The notes: generated by a model not told the origin, from the sequence alone. A DNA stretch of 64,000 nucleotides from Adiantum capillus-veneris (GCA_014529385.2 CM043944.1:170461740-170525739); one strand, 5' to 3'; positions 11,648 to 22,975 are shown, counted from the first letter of the stretch. Numbers and translations are program-made.

Positions 11648-12618
11648 AGAGGTCCGAGAATTTGTTCATGCTATTCTATCTTCTCAACCTCGAGAAGAAT
11701 AATTTTCCTAGAAATCAATCTATCTATTCACGCAACGCACAATCTGGCGCATGTAGTCTCGAGGATAATAAACTTCTTGTGTCCTCCCGCATAGGGCATG
11801 TCCAAATCATAGAGCATTCATCTCGTGAGCATGTTTTGTCTTTGACAAACAAAATCTGCTATCTTGCCAAAATTGGCTAAAAGTCATCAAGTGTTTTCAC
11901 CCCGCAAACATCAATGATGGCTTGGAAAATCTTAGGTAGATAAAATTCTAGCCATAGCATTCTGTAAACGCATGTTTGAACTCGGTTCACATAAGAGCGA
12001 ACCCACTTTGGTTCTCAGGGATATTCTCCCATATGTGGTTAAGGGAGTAATTTCCGTCTTAGAACGGTTGGCTGATCATACACTCCCAAACAGAAGAGTT
12101 CCTGCTCATTCTAGCAGTATGCCAATAATACTCGACCTGGTTATGGAGAAGCGTATGCTGCAACCATAACTTGCTACTTTAGTGGTCAATCCACAGAGTG
12201 TACTCAATAATCAATGACCTTCAGAAAGCCAATTCTCAATAAAGAAACTCGGAGCTACTGAACTTATCTCAAATAGAGATTCTCATGTCGGAATATCATT
12301 GCGCGCAAAAAGGTGCTCCAAACAATATTGCAAACTCTATTCCACTTCCTTGGTAACAAGGTCTGCATTTTTATGCGCTATCTATGTACGCGAAGGTGTA
12401 CATCATACTCATGCTGTGTCATGTGCGCATTGCATTGGAGCCACGTGGACAAGCTACTGCTACAGTTTAGCGTCGATCTTAGTTAGCTTAGGATCTAGGC
12501 TGGCACTTTGAGGCTCTAGAACGACTTGCATGATCAGGCAAGTCCTACATAAGAAGATTTAGAATTTTTCTCATGTAGGAAAACGGAGTCCTTTTCAATG
12601 TTTTTCATACAATGCATA

Positions 12619-12768
12619 ACATCATGAGCTTCTGCTCAAGAGGCACCGCATACCTAGCTAGTTACGATTCGGGGTAGGGGGACCCCCCCCCCATCGGGCT
12701 GGGGGTCCCTTGTCCCCAATCGTACCTAGCTAAATACGCTATGCCTCCTTCACAGAAGCTCGTGATGT
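12619..12768. repeat. Foldback element (imperfect 68-bp inverted repeat)
   Basis: The left arm starts ACATCATGAGCTTCTG (12619) and ends GGGGGACCCCC. Read in reverse complement from 12768, the right arm gives ACATCACGAGCTTCTG and continues with the same order of blocks (GAGGCA, TAGCTAG, TACGATT, GGGG, GGGACCCCC). Arms are about 68 nt and the loop about 14 nt. The other C LTRs lack it. I see no transposase and no convincing TSD. It may be a MITE or a microRNA-like foldback. Confidence 0.75.
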
Positions 12769-13199
12769 TGAGGTAAGTCGCAGTGTGGGAATTATTGTGA
12801 GAATTTGTCCAAAACTTCTTGTGATAGTTGCATACCCTCACTTGCACAATATAGTCACTTAAGCATATAGGCGTATGAACAACCAGTTGAGTCATTTATT
12901 AATAAGTGACTTTGACATGACATGCCAGTGTTTTTGCCTTGGATCTGCCAATGTTTTTGCACTAGATTAGCCAACATTTTGCATTAGATTTAGCCTCAGC
13001 ACATTTGGACCAGATCCACGCTTTTAGTCTATAGCATCAGATCAGCCCTAGCGTTTTGCAGATCCTCAGCATCAGCATTAGATCAAGCCTAGCGTTTTTG
13101 AATGAAGCATTCAGCATGAATATTCAGCATATAGCTTGCAAGTGATTAAAGCAAGTACTTGCTCTGGCAACAGAGCAAGGGGGCCCTTGAGGGTGGTTG

Positions 13200-13240
13200 G
13201 GACCCGACATGTGGTGTCCTCTCTCTCTCTCTCTCTCTCT
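13200..13240. repeat. (TC)n tract in the solo C-like LTR
   Basis: A CT/TC run of about 24 nt at 13217-13240. It accounts for the low-complexity frame in this stretch. Confidence 0.8.
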
Positions 13241-13731
13241 CATTGTGTTTAGTTCAATTTCTCTTGTGCGAAGTACTAGATCTGAGCTAAATTTAACCCT
13301 TCCGCTGCCCCTGACATGCTGTGTTAGAGCTTTGGTGAACTTGGGAGATGTCCTTCCCTATTCAAGAGCTTTAGGGCGAAATTTCTCAACTTGAGGATCT
13401 CTCAACTCAACCAAGATCAAACCCACTCGTCAAGTAAACTGGGATGTCGGTCCCTGGAATTTCTCAAGCAGAGGGGCCGCAGCCTTCTCTAAAGAGAGAG
13501 TTCATTCACTTGTGCAATAAGCACTATCATAACTTACATTAATTGGTATGGTTTTGGGCTTCGAAGGTACTCAAACTCAGTGAAAGCTTGCTTTTGTTGA
13601 AGTTTCTACATAGTTTCTTTGTAATGTCTTACTTGTCAAAGGTGTGGCGGGAAAGGGTGAATCGGATGAGAAACTCGTCTGTAGCCACAATCAAAACACC
13701 TCTCGGTGACGGGCAAGCAATAGATCTTGTA

Positions 13732-14189
13732 TGTCACAAACTGCTGACGTGTCAAAGCCCTGAAGAATGGAGCCAACTTGCAGATGCCGGCGGAGGGGCC
13801 TAAATCCTAAGAAGAGCAAGTAGCAGAAGAAGAAGTCCTACCAACTTATGGGGATCCAGTCCGATGGGGCCCTAGTGACATAAAAGGATTAAAATAAAGC
13901 AAAACTCACACACACACACACACACACAAACGCAACAATTGATGACGTGGCAGCTGTACGAATGCTCCACGTTTTGTGCTGGCTGATGACGTGGCAGTTG
14001 TACAAAATTCCGCAAAACGCGCTGTTCTACGACCCCGGACTTATTAGCCACTCCCACCCTTACTTTATCGCGCATCGGGCACGCTCCTGTCTTCATCGTT
14101 CTGTCTTACAAGGCATAAGCCATAAAGAACCCAAGACATGGAATTCATGGATTCAACAGAATATTTGTAGTTTCTGCTCAACGAGCTTC
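13732..14189 (+). repeat. Element A 5' LTR and leader
   Basis: The first 130 bp match 47979-48119. They carry CTGACGTGTCA and, further in, two direct copies of TGATGACGTGGCAG (13939 and 13983), both holding ACGT-core bZIP-type sites. A (CA)n tract lies at 13907-13929. I found no tRNA-Met primer site, so the LTR end is not defined. Confidence 0.55.
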
Positions 14190-14227
14190 ACGACATTCTT
14201 TCGCGGCATCCTCAGCAGAATCTTCCG

Positions 14228-14689
14228 ATGCTTCAAAGTTTTCAACAATTTTTAAACTACATGTTACCCCCTCTGATGCCCCAGGTGGTATCTCTTCCTT
14301 CGGCATCAGAAAGTACGAGAGCTTCCAACTGGCAACCTTCTCAGCTGTCTGTTCCGATCGGGGGAGTCTTCAGGAATAGGGTGCAACCATCTGACCTTGA
14401 TCCAGTGCAACCGCCTTTGCCACCGCCATTGCCCCCACCTCCACCACCACCACCGCCACCAGGCTACAATGGTTAGAGCCCATTTGGATACCCTTATTAT
14501 CCATACCCGGGATATGCGCCTAACCAACCCAAAGATTTCAAAGATGGCGGCACGACAGTCAAATTTTTCACCTTTTCCGGGGTGAAAGATCGTAAGAAAG
14601 CAGTGCAGCTCCTACAACAGTTCGACAACATCTATGCTTTGGGGAACTGTACAGAAGAATCCAAGATTTCTCGAGCAACGGGATTTCTT
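14228..14689 (+). pseudogene. Element A gag, part 1 (N-terminal)
   Basis: The frame runs from MLQSFQQFLNYMLPP, through a polyproline segment (about residues 58-79) and a Tyr/Pro/Gly-rich linker, into GTTVKFFTFSGVKDRKKAVQ and QLLQQFDNIYALGN, which resembles the start of the Ty3/gypsy gag capsid domain. One TAG (14474) interrupts it. The frame is cut at ATTTCTT by the poly(A) end of LINE-4 and resumes at 23046. The product would be a capsid protein that packages element RNA; the region is a pseudogene. The start is the nearest upstream ATG and is uncertain. Confidence 0.7.
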
Positions 14690-16453
14690 TTTTTTTTTCC
14701 AGAAAAAAATCCTTCTATTAGTTACTAAAACTGCCCATAGGGCTACAACCACCTCTTCAAGAGAGGGCTACAACAACCATGGTGGGAGACTCTCTAAATG
14801 AAAAAACCAGCATATGTACAATGGGGCTAAATCAAGAAATGGGGGGAGGGAAAAGCCACACAGGTGGTCGGTAATGCCATCGGAGTACACCCTGGACCAT
14901 GGTGTAGAAAGGCCCAGGACGCCAGAGTCGAAGGAAAGCCTCTCTGCGCTCCCGCATGCGGTCGGAGCTGCCCTGTAGTCCCTCGAGCTGTCCTCTAAGA
15001 GTGTGGATCAGCTCTAGCCAAAAATCGCTAACAGTCTCTGCTGGTGGCACGGGGCGAGCCTCAAAGATGCGGAAGCAACGGGCCCGCCAGATGAACCAGA
15101 GCGTCAGGCCACTGATGAGCTCCCAACACTCCTCTCTCTCACTGCACCACTCCTGTGGAGTAAGCTCTGTAGCAAGCTGGAGTGTAGGTCGCCCCTCCTG
15201 CATCACTATCATCCTGCTGGTGGAAGATAGCTCAAACTGAAGTGTCGGGCCTATGAGAGTGGACCAAGCCGCTGCTCCCCAAGTGTATTGTCGAGCCGTG
15301 GAGAGAGCATGCATCAGGCGAAGAACTCATAGCCACACTTGCTGGGCTGAGGGACAGTCCCAAAGACAGTGACGCTGACTCTCCACAAGATGGTCACAAG
15401 CTGCACATGCGGCCGAGAGACCACTATGCACTAGCCAACTCCCAACTGTTGTAGCTCTGTGTGCGACCAGCCACTGAAACAAGGTGACTCGCCTCGGTTG
15501 TCTGGAGTCCCACAACCTCTCCCAAAATGCTGCCAAGAACTCAGTTGTGAGACCCTCCTCCTGCCAATGAGGTGCTGCAGCGGGGCGGGCCTCTCTCTGT
15601 GCTGCTAGTATATGACGTCCCAATCGAACAGTGTACTGAAAGAACAGGACTCCTGGGTGGTCTGCAGAAGAGAAGGGATCCCTCCATAGCCACTCACTAG
15701 GATCCCACTGTACTCGTGCCAGTGGACAACACTCCAAGCCCACAGCCTCCAGTGTCCAGTCTTAAGAGCTGCTAGGTCAGGGTCTATGACACAAGTCCTC
15801 CCACAAATGTCCACTACTCGGATCCTCTGAAAGCGGCACTCTGCTACTTGCGGGGCCTCTACTGCAACTCGTTGAAGGCGTCCCCCACCTTGAAGCTCGA
15901 AGAAAAGGGTTGGGACAGTCTCTGAGCAGGCCCTGACTGAGATGAGAACCTCCAGTCGTGTGAAGGTTCCCATCCACCGGGGTGCTACTGGCTCGAGAGG
16001 CGTGAGCCACCCAGCTGGAACTGACTCTAAGATGTCCTGGAGGTTGGCACATGCTCTGCACTCCTCTCATGCCGTGGAGACCCTGCACCTCCTCTGACAA
16101 ACCTGTGAACTCTAGTCAGTCACCTGAAGAGCGCGCTGGACCTGCTGTCATGGGACCCCAGGAAACATGAGGCCGACTACCAACCAAGTGGCCTCTTTGA
16201 GTGCTAACCATGGGGTTCCAGACGAGGGGCAGCCGTAGGCGCTCCTCCGTGCACATAGGCTGTCTCTGCTCCAGGCCACGCTGCAAGTGCTTCCAAGATC
16301 GAAGCAAACTCACAACGAAGCGGTCCTCCAGTCTCCTGCTCAAACTAACTCTGCGCATCTTTGTAAAGATCCATTTGGTCGAAGGTTGCCAAGGGCCTCC
16401 TGCCTGAGGCACCCTAGCACGAAGCCGTTGTAGCAAGAACTCCTTCCAGGGCT
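14690..16453 (-). mobile_element. LINE-4: 5'-truncated LINE, 3' portion
   Basis: A T run at 14688-14698 is the poly(A) tail on the minus strand. Minus-strand frames give LFQWLVAHRATTVGSWLVHS followed by CAACDHLVESQRHCLWDCPS (about 15450-15345), the zf-RVT domain found after the RT of plant LINEs, and further 5' LRLPLVWNPMVS (about 16240). RT itself is absent, so the copy is truncated. TSDs of 20 bp, CTCGAGCAACGGGATTTCTT (14670-14689) and CTCGAGCAGCGCGATTTCTT (23026-23045), differ at two positions. Element B sits inside it, and its last 5' bases remain at 22976-23025. Confidence 0.85.
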
Positions 16454-17004
16454 TGTCACAAAGTGATGACGTGGCGAACAGCAGAAACCCTAATTTTTGC
16501 CAGAAAACCCTAAAATTCCTGCAAACCCTAAATTTTGCCAAAAACCCTAATTTTCGGAAATCGCGGAGGCTTTTTTGTGGAAAATGATGAGCGACGCAAA
16601 TTTCGCTTTTTTCTCTACTTAAATGAGAAAGAGAGAGAGAATGCTTTTGCTTTCATGTTTTGACTCTCTGTGAGAGAGAGAGAGCAATTGCTTTTGATTT
16701 GAAGCTTTTGGGGCTCTGCTTTTGGGCATCCCTTGTAACCTTTAAATTAGTGGTGAGGGCCTCACTTCTCAGAGCATATGGACGCAGAGTCTGAGAGTGA
16801 AACCCTAACCGCTCTCTTGTACTTTGATGATTGATTAATATAAAAAGAAATACCGAAAGGGGCGCCAGTCTTTGGGGCCAATATCTCTAGGCACGGAACT
16901 TCGCCGGGCCAGTGCAAATCTATTGTGATCTGTGAATTGTTTTGAAGTGATTATTTGGTGCTGTCGCGGTTGATTCTTGACTTGGAGTGTCCAAGTCTGT
17001 TACA
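16454..17004 (+). repeat. Element B 5' LTR
   Basis: It runs from TGTCACAAAGTGATGACGTG to CAAGTCTGTTACA. It holds four telobox motifs AAACCCTAA at 16485, 16505, 16523 and 16542 (18-20 bp apart), a fifth AACCCTAA near 16802, a TGACGTGG bZIP-type site near its edge and GAGAGA tracts at 16630 and 16671. No strong TATA box was seen. Confidence 0.95.
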
Positions 17005-17005
17005 G

Positions 17006-17017
17006 TGGTATCAGAGC
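17006..17017 (+). other. Element B primer-binding site
   Basis: TGGTATCAGAGC, one base after the LTR, is complementary to the 3' end of plant initiator Met-tRNA, the usual primer of plant Ty3/gypsy and Ty1/copia elements. Confidence 0.95.
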
Positions 17018-17077
17018 ACGGCCGATTTCTCTTCTACGGGAAATCCGATCCCCGATTTTTTTTTTTCCGCGGCACCT

Positions 17078-18649
17078 ATGGCTTCAGGCAATGATCAGTC
17101 GACTCCCTCTGCATCTCGAGATGCGGGCTGGGATCACAACGAAGATTCAGACAGAGAGTATGGCCCGCCTCGGCCTACTCAGGCGGAGCAAACAGAGATG
17201 GAGTGTCGTCAATTGATTGGCAATGCAACAAAGATGATGCTCAATTTTGCCAAGGACCCGAAGATGGTAAAATATATGAACCAGACCTCTTTGGAAGAGG
17301 TACAGACGGAGTGGAAGAGAACCACAACACCACTCCCGAAACTCGCTCTCAAGAAACCTTCTACCTTCAAGAAAATATACGGAGTAGGAACTGGAGAACG
17401 TGGTTGATGCACGGATTGCTCAGCTTTTCGACGTGCAAAAGAAAGACAAAAAGCACGGCAAAAAGCAGAAGAAAGGCACTGACTTCCAGGGATATTTGGG
17501 TCGTCGGTTGACATTTGACAAGGCAAAGAAACGGAAGAAGCGTGTTCGATTTGAAGGAGTACCCAGTTCTTCTTCTTCTTCTTCTGACAGTTCTTCTAGC
17601 TCCTCGGATTAGAGCGAAGAAGACAGAAAAAGCAAAAAGCGAAGCAAGACACAAAGCTTCGGAAAGGGCAAGAAAAAGGCAAAGAAGGCTACATCTCGCC
17701 CAGAGATTGACAGTTCTACTGAGGACTCGTCTACAGACAGCTCAGATTCCGATGATGGAAAGTTTTATGCGAACAAGAAGAATTTTTTTTACAAAGCCAA
17801 CCAGTATGACTTTCTCGAAGATAAAAGCAAGAAAGTCCGAGAGTTTAAGGAAGGTGGCCACTCGATCAAGTTTGATACTTTTGAGGATACTCAGATGCTT
17901 CGAAGGCTTTGTCTTTTATACAGCAGTTTGACATCGCTTTCGCGGGAGGACGCTATTCAGAGCACTCTAAGATTCGGAGAGCTGCCTCTTACTTTAAGGG
18001 GAATGCTCGTACTTGGTGGTCCACGCTTCTATTAAGCAAGACTGTGCCAGTTACATGGCTGAAATTCAAGAGGCTTTTTATTTCTTCTTGGTTGACTCAA
18101 GAGTTTGAGCGAGATATACGAGCTGCTTGGAACCATCTCCGGATGACCAAGAGCGATACAGTGAATTCTTATTGTGAAAGATTCTGGAGCTCTTTTCTAC
18201 CCGCCTCTTCATTCAAGAAGATCTCGTTCAGAGAACAGATTGAGCGGTTTACCTTGGGTCTACCTAGAGAGATCCGAAATCACTGCTTGGAACAGAAGTC
18301 AACTTCTATTCAGGAGTTGATGAGTCATGCGAAGCGGGGCTTTGCCATTCACTCTTGCAGTCTGACCTGCGCCACAGATGAGGCCATGACACAACGAGCC
18401 GAACAGACTTCTGGGAATGAAAGTAGAATGAAAAAGAGCAACCCAAAGAAAAAAAAGGATGCACGACCCAAGCTTACTCCTGAGGAGAGAGCTCGCTTCA
18501 TCAAAGAGGGGAAGTGCTTTAGATGCGGGGAACATGGACAAATTTCCGCGAAGTGCCCTGATAAGGCACAGGAAGAACAGAATGATAAAGACGACAACAG
18601 GTCTGAGAGTTCGAGAGCAGCTGAGGAATGTGGCAGAAAAGGCAAATAG
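17078..18649 (+). pseudogene. Element B gag with zinc knuckle (frameshifted)
   Basis: The frame opens MASGNDQSTPSASRDAGWDH (17078) and breaks near 17400. Other frames carry a Lys-rich block (KKDKKHGKKQKK) and a Ser/Asp tract with SSSSSSSDSSSSSSD (about 17565-17610). The capsid core is in 17909-18649: AASYFKGNARTWWSTLLLSK and SYCERFWSSFLPASSFKKIS. The zinc knuckle is CFRCGEHGQISAKC (about 18517-18558), a CX2CX4HX4C pattern. Established role: capsid assembly and RNA packaging. At least three frameshifts (about 17400, 17610 and 17900) remove function. The SR-like N-terminal segment is unusual for gag and may aid nuclear or RNA contacts (inference). Confidence 0.85.
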
Positions 18650-19130
18650 AAAAGCAGAACTGGTACCACATGGCGTGGGACCTGCACCGAATCTAATGAA
18701 TGAAAGTACAAACTTTGCCGCTTTTGGGGCAAAGTGAAGGATGAGGAAGCTCTTTTGAAGGAGCCAAGGCCAACTTCTTTTCACTTGGAATTGGCGGCTC
18801 GATTTGGAACTACGCCTGACAGACTGACGCCACAGGCGGAGGTAGTTCGACTGGCACCCGGATGGGATGTTGCCATTACACCGAGCATTGGCAAACTTTG
18901 TTTGCAATGACAGGGGTGTTCAGGGCACGCGAGTGACGTTCTACTCGGGATCCCTTGGTACCACAAGAACTACGCCGTGGTTGACTACCGGGCCGAGAAA
19001 GCGACTTTGATAAATGAAGGGCTTAGAGATTGTACTTGATGAACTTCAGTTTTCTTACTCATTCTTTTGGGAGAACTGAACGATGGATAAAGGTTGAATA
19101 TGTTTTGACCTGAAGAAAAGAACGTCGAGA
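18650..19130 (+). pseudogene. Element B protease remnant
   Basis: Only the later part of the retropepsin domain is readable: LELAARFGTTPDRLTPQAEV (about 18787) and SDVLLGIPWYHKNYAVVDYR (about 18931). The segment that should hold the catalytic Asp (DSGA box) is missing; sequence jumps from EPRPTSF straight to LELAARFG. A stop lies at about 18907. Small deletions explain the loss. Confidence 0.75.
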
Positions 19131-19154
19131 TTTTTTTCTCCACGCTCATGCCGA

Positions 19155-20501
19155 TTGCTTTTGAGAGGGCCTGAAGATCATACCATTGATCTGATATCTG
19201 GAAGCACGCCACCGAATCGGCCACCTTATCGTGTGAGCCGAGTACAGAATGAAAAGATTATGAACTCAGTGAAAGACCTCTTGGAAAAGGGTCTTGTCCA
19301 GCCTAGTACTTCACCGTATTGCTCTCCAGTGTTGTTGGTTTTGAAGAAAGACGGATCTTGGAGAATGTGCATCGATTATAGCACTCTCAACGAAATCACC
19401 ATCAAGAACAGATTTCCAATTCCTAGGATCGATGATATACTCGACAGGTTACAGGGATCGTCGTGCTTTGGCAGGATTGACTTGAAGAGCGGATATCATC
19501 AGATTAGGATAGCGCCAGGAGATGTCTACAAGACAGCTTTTCGGACGACTTTTGGGTTATTTGAGTTTTTGGTGATCCCTTTTGGCTTAACCAATGCTCC
19601 TGCGACATTTAACCGGATGATGGATAGGATTTTTCGAGAGTACAGGCTATTTGTTGGCACTTTCTTTGACGACATCATTGTTTTCTCCAAGAATGAGGCA
19701 GAACACAGAGATCATCTGCTTCAAGTCCTTCAGGCATTACGAGATCACACATTAGTGATTAATGCTACGAAAAGTGAATTTTTCCTACCAGAGATACATT
19801 TTTTGAGACACATTGTGTCAACAGCAGGAGTGCAAATTAACCCGGCCAAGATAGAGACTATCCGTGATTGGCCCGATTTGAGGAATGTCCATGAAGTTAG
19901 AAGGCTCTTGGGATTGTGTTCGTACTACAGGCAGTTCATACGAAAGTTTGCAGAGGTTGCTTCCCCTTTGCATACCTTGACACAGAAAGGAGTACCTTTT
20001 TCGTGGGGACCCACAGAGGTGACTGCCTTTCAGACAGTGAAAGAGAAATTCACTACAGGACCAGATTTGACTTTGCCGGACTTGCAGAAGTCATTTGAAG
20101 TATTTTGTGATGCTTGTGGTCGTAGTCTGGGTACGGTCTTCATGCAAGAAGGCCATGTCATAGCTTACGAGAGCCGTTTGTTCTCTAGGCCGGAGATGAC
20201 AGCACAGATCTATGGGAAAGAGCTTTTGGCGGTTATCCACACTCTTACTCAGTGGCGGCATTACCTACTCGGAGCGGATTTTACTGTCTTTACAGACCAT
20301 CAGAGTTTGCGCTACTTCTTGTCACAGAAGCAGCTTTCGGAAAAGCAGATGCGGTGGGTGAACATCTTGTCACAGTTCCACTTCCAGATTGTCCATGTGC
20401 AGGGACAGAAGAATGTGGTGGCAGATGCTTTGTCTCGAAAACCGTTGGTTCTAGCTATTTCAGCGATACATCATAGGAGCTTCGAGGATATGGTCGATTA
20501 G
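19155..20501 (+). pseudogene. Element B RT and RNase H
   Basis: This open stretch of 448 codons lacks a proper gag-pol junction. RT boxes in order are [78 protein letters not shown] and FFDDIIVFS (19662-19673 encode FFDD, residues 170-173). RNase H follows with FEVFCDACGRSLGTVFMQEG (about residue 314), IYGKELLAVIHTL and FTDHQSLRYFLSQKQLSEKQ, ending with VADALSRKP. The polymerase copies element RNA from the tRNA primer and RNase H removes the template. The catalytic residues look intact, but the frame stops at 20499 before integrase. Confidence 0.93.
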
Positions 20502-21415
20502 TGTGCCACAGATACAGATTTTGCAGATATTCTCACATGGATACGGGATGGGGAGACAGTAGCTGGATACTCCCTTCGGGAAGGCTACTTGATGAAAAAG
20601 ACTATGTTGTGCGTTACACAGCCGTTGAGGGAAAAGGTTATGACTGATTGCCACTGTCCACCTTTTACGGGTCACCGCGGCATTGCTACCACCATGAAAG
20701 GGGTAGAGAGAGATTTCTTTTGGCGGAGACTGAAGAAGGATGTGGAAGAGTTTGTGTGCAGTTGCTTGGTATGTCAGAAGGTCAAGTTTGACAGGCATAA
20801 GGCACAGGGATTGTTACAGCCTTTACCCATGCCCGCCCGCCCCTGGGAAAATATTGAAATGGATTTCATTTTTTTTGATCTCCCGAGAATACAGAATGAT
20901 CACGATGATTTTCCGATTACATGGCACGCCTGAGACGATTGTCTCCGACAGAGACCCCAGATTTATGAGTTTGTTTTGGAAGGCAATTTGGGAGAACATT
21001 GGCACGCGGTTGCAGTTCTCGTCATCGTTCCACTTGCAGACTGACGGGCAATTTGAGATTGCCAATTCAATGATTTTAGATTTATTGAAGTCTTGTATCT
21101 CGCATCAGAAGACTCAATGGGAAAAGAACTTACCTTTGGTGGAATTTGCCTACAATAACATGATACACTCTTCGACGGGGAAGACGCCATGTGAGATTGT
21201 TGAAAGTGCTGCGAAGGTTCCATCCTTCCTGAGCACGAAAGATTAGAAATTTGAAGCGGATGAATATTCGCGAGATTTGGATACGGCTTTTGCCAAGGTT
21301 CGCGAGACTTTGCAGGAGTCTCAAGAACGACAAAAAAAGACAGCGGATCGCTATCGTCGCGGCTGGAAACTGAAGGAGGATGATTGGGTGCTCTTACTTT
21401 TGAGAAGGCACGCCT
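20502..21415 (+). pseudogene. Element B integrase (deleted core)
   Basis: The N-terminal HHCC zinc domain is present (HCPPFTGHRGIATTMKGVER, then FVCSCLVCQKVKFDRHKAQG, 20650-20810). Next comes IEMDFIFFDLP with the first catalytic Asp, then a jump to GTPETIVSDRDPRFMSLFWK (second Asp, about 20930), so about 50 residues between the two Asp are lost. The Glu region reads SFHLQTDGQFEIANSM (about 21037). A stop at 21244 and a shift near 21400 follow. Integrase joins the cDNA to host DNA; this copy cannot. Confidence 0.88.
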
Positions 21416-21469
21416 AAAAAAGAAAAAGGGAAAGGAGAGGCTTTTTCCAAAGCTTAGTATGTGATACCA

Positions 21470-21818
21470 CGGACCTTTCCAGATTACTGACAAGATAAAT
21501 GATGTCTCCTTCCGATTGAAACTGCCAGATACTTGGAGGATTCACAATGCATTGCATGTGAGTCTCGTGAACCCTGTTAAGGGTGATGTGCCTGATGATG
21601 GGGAGCCTGATGAGCAACCCAAAGTGGAAGAAAACGAGGAGATCCTTGTTCCTGAACAGATTTTGGCACATAATGATACGAAGAAAGGTAAAGTCTGAAG
21701 GCGGTTCTTGGTTAAGTTCAAGAACTTTCCTGCATTTGATGCGAAGTGGATGGAGGAGGAGGACCTAGCAGATACTCCTCGGATTGTGAAACTTTACCTC
21801 GATGTTTTGGTTTAGCAT
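21470..21818 (+). pseudogene. Element B integrase tail and chromodomain-like end
   Basis: WRIHNALHVSLVNPV is the conserved stretch after the integrase GPY/F region. EENEEILVPEQILAHNDTKK and then, after a stop at 21698, RRFLVKFKNFPAFDAKWMEE follow the chromodomain pattern (Val/Ile start, LVKFKNF, DAKW). Chromodomains steer chromovirus integration to marked heterochromatin. Confidence 0.75.
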
Positions 21819-22421
21819 AGTCTACTCCAAACGGAACCCAGAAACTCAGCTTGGCCGAAGATCTGGTGCAGTGGGATGCACAAGAGGGGAGTTACTCCGC
21901 TCCTTTGTCAACAGATGCCTCGATTTTGATACTAAAGTCACTGATGTCTCTTTGAGCTTCAGGGATACTGAGAGCTGACAGTATTCTGCTGGATGACTTT
22001 ATGAAATGGAATTCCTGATTATGATACTGATTTGTTCTTGACTTCTTGTGAGTGCAGGAACTGATAGCCGAAATGACTGCAGCATTTTGGTTTGATTGAT
22101 CTCGAATAGACATGGTTGCAATAGGGGTTAGTCAATCGGACATCGATGAGGTCCCGATTGGACCTAGATGTGATTGCTAGCTACATTGCCGATAAATCAT
22201 GGTCTAAGATCCGAATGAATGTTGAATGTCATGTGATGTCCTGTGATGTCTGGTGATGTCCTGTGATGTCGTGTGATGTGACTGTCGATTTTGTACATGT
22301 GCTAGATGTGTGTTCCTAGTACGTAGGTACAAACAGTCAGTGTCTGCTAAGACGGTTTATGGCTTTTGTCGGTTTTGCAGGCGTAATCGCGGTCGATTAC
22401 AATGCTTTCAAGAGGGGGGTA
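21819..22421 (+). other. Element B 3' untranslated region and polypurine tract
   Basis: There is no coding content. About five tandem 10-bp units of the TGTGATGTCC type lie at 22229-22280. The polypurine tract AAGAGGGGGG (22410-22419) primes plus-strand DNA and stands two bases before the 3' LTR. Confidence 0.8.
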
Positions 22422-22975
22422 TGTCACAAAGTGATGACGTGGCGAACAGCAGAAACCCTAACCCTAAAATTCCTGCAAACCCTAAATTTTGCCAAAAACC
22501 CTAATTTCCGGAAATCGCGGAGGCGGATTATTAAAAAAAATAAATTTTTTTTTTTTTTTTTTGGGAAAATGATGAGCGACGCAAATTTCGCTTTTTTCTC
22601 TACTTAAATGAGAAAGAGAGAGAGAATGCTTTTGCTTTCATGTTTTGACTCTCTGTGAGAGAGAGAGAGCAATTGCTTTTGATTTGAAGCTTTTGGGCAT
22701 CCCTTGTAACCTTTAAATTAGTGGTGAGGGCCTCACTTCTCAGAGCATCTGGACGCAGAGTCTGAGAGTGAAACCCTAACCGCTCTCTTGTACTTTGATG
22801 ATTGATTAATATAAAAAGAAATACCGAAAGGGGCGCCAGTCTTTGGGGCCAATATCTCTAGGCACGGAACTCCGCCGGGCCAGTGCAAATCTATTGTGAT
22901 CTGTGAATTGTTTTGAAGTGGTTATTTGGTGCTGTCGCGGTTGATTCTTGACTTGGAGTGTCCAAGTCTGTTACA
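22422..22975 (+). repeat. Element B 3' LTR
   Basis: It matches the 5' LTR apart from a few substitutions, the loss of one telobox unit (AAACCCTAACCCTAAAA now joins two), an expanded A/T run (22530-22561) and a missing GGGCTCTGCTTTT segment. The TSD GGGCT follows directly. Confidence 0.95.

Larger units (their letters stand above)
12417..13316 (+). mobile_element. Solo LTR, C-like family, inside F1
   Basis: The 900-bp insert runs from TGTCATGTGCGC to CCCCTGACA and is flanked by perfect 5-bp TSDs TGCTG (12412-12416 and 13317-13321). It shares with the C LTRs the CACGTGGACAAGCTAC block near its start, TTAGCTTAGGA, AATAAGTGACTTTG (12900) and repeated AGATCAGCCCTAGCGTTTTG words (13047, 13090). 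It differs from them by many substitutions and by a 150-bp foldback. A solo LTR forms by recombination between the two LTRs of a full element. Confidence 0.85.
9394..13731 (-). mobile_element. F1: 3' LTR region of a minus-strand F-family LTR element
   Basis: It begins TGTCACAAATGGGAGCGCAT, the outer edge also seen at 48120, 48821 and 58995. It then runs collinear with F2, including GAAGAGGAAGTACAC (10028), the TATA-like TATAAAAA on the minus strand (about 10492-10484), CTCAAAGTTTCCTC (10727) and CTCAACCTCGAGAAGAATAA (11684). A solo C-like LTR interrupts it at 12417-13316. Element A begins at 13732. Collinearity with F2 fades after about 13620, so the true LTR end is unsure. No coding region is visible. 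The left TSD is presumably AGTTG; the right end lies outside the window. Confidence 0.75.
16454..22975 (+). mobile_element. Element B: full-length Ty3/gypsy chromovirus-like element
   Basis: It has LTRs of 551 and 554 bp, perfect 5-bp TSD GGGCT (16449-16453 and 22976-22980), TG...CA ends, an initiator tRNA-Met primer site and a polypurine tract. The LTRs differ by about four substitutions and three indels, so insertion was fairly recent, yet the coding region is heavily broken. Order: gag, CCHC, protease remnant, RT, RNase H, integrase, chromodomain-like tail. It lies within LINE-4, which lies within element A. Confidence 0.95.

Noticed and set aside
16485-16550. Interstitial telomere tract
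   Set aside because: The motifs are spaced by other sequence and are part of both LTRs of element B, so this is not a telomere remnant.
17515-17931. Independent 138-codon gene
   Set aside because: It is a shifted reading of the Ser/Lys-rich gag segment of element B.
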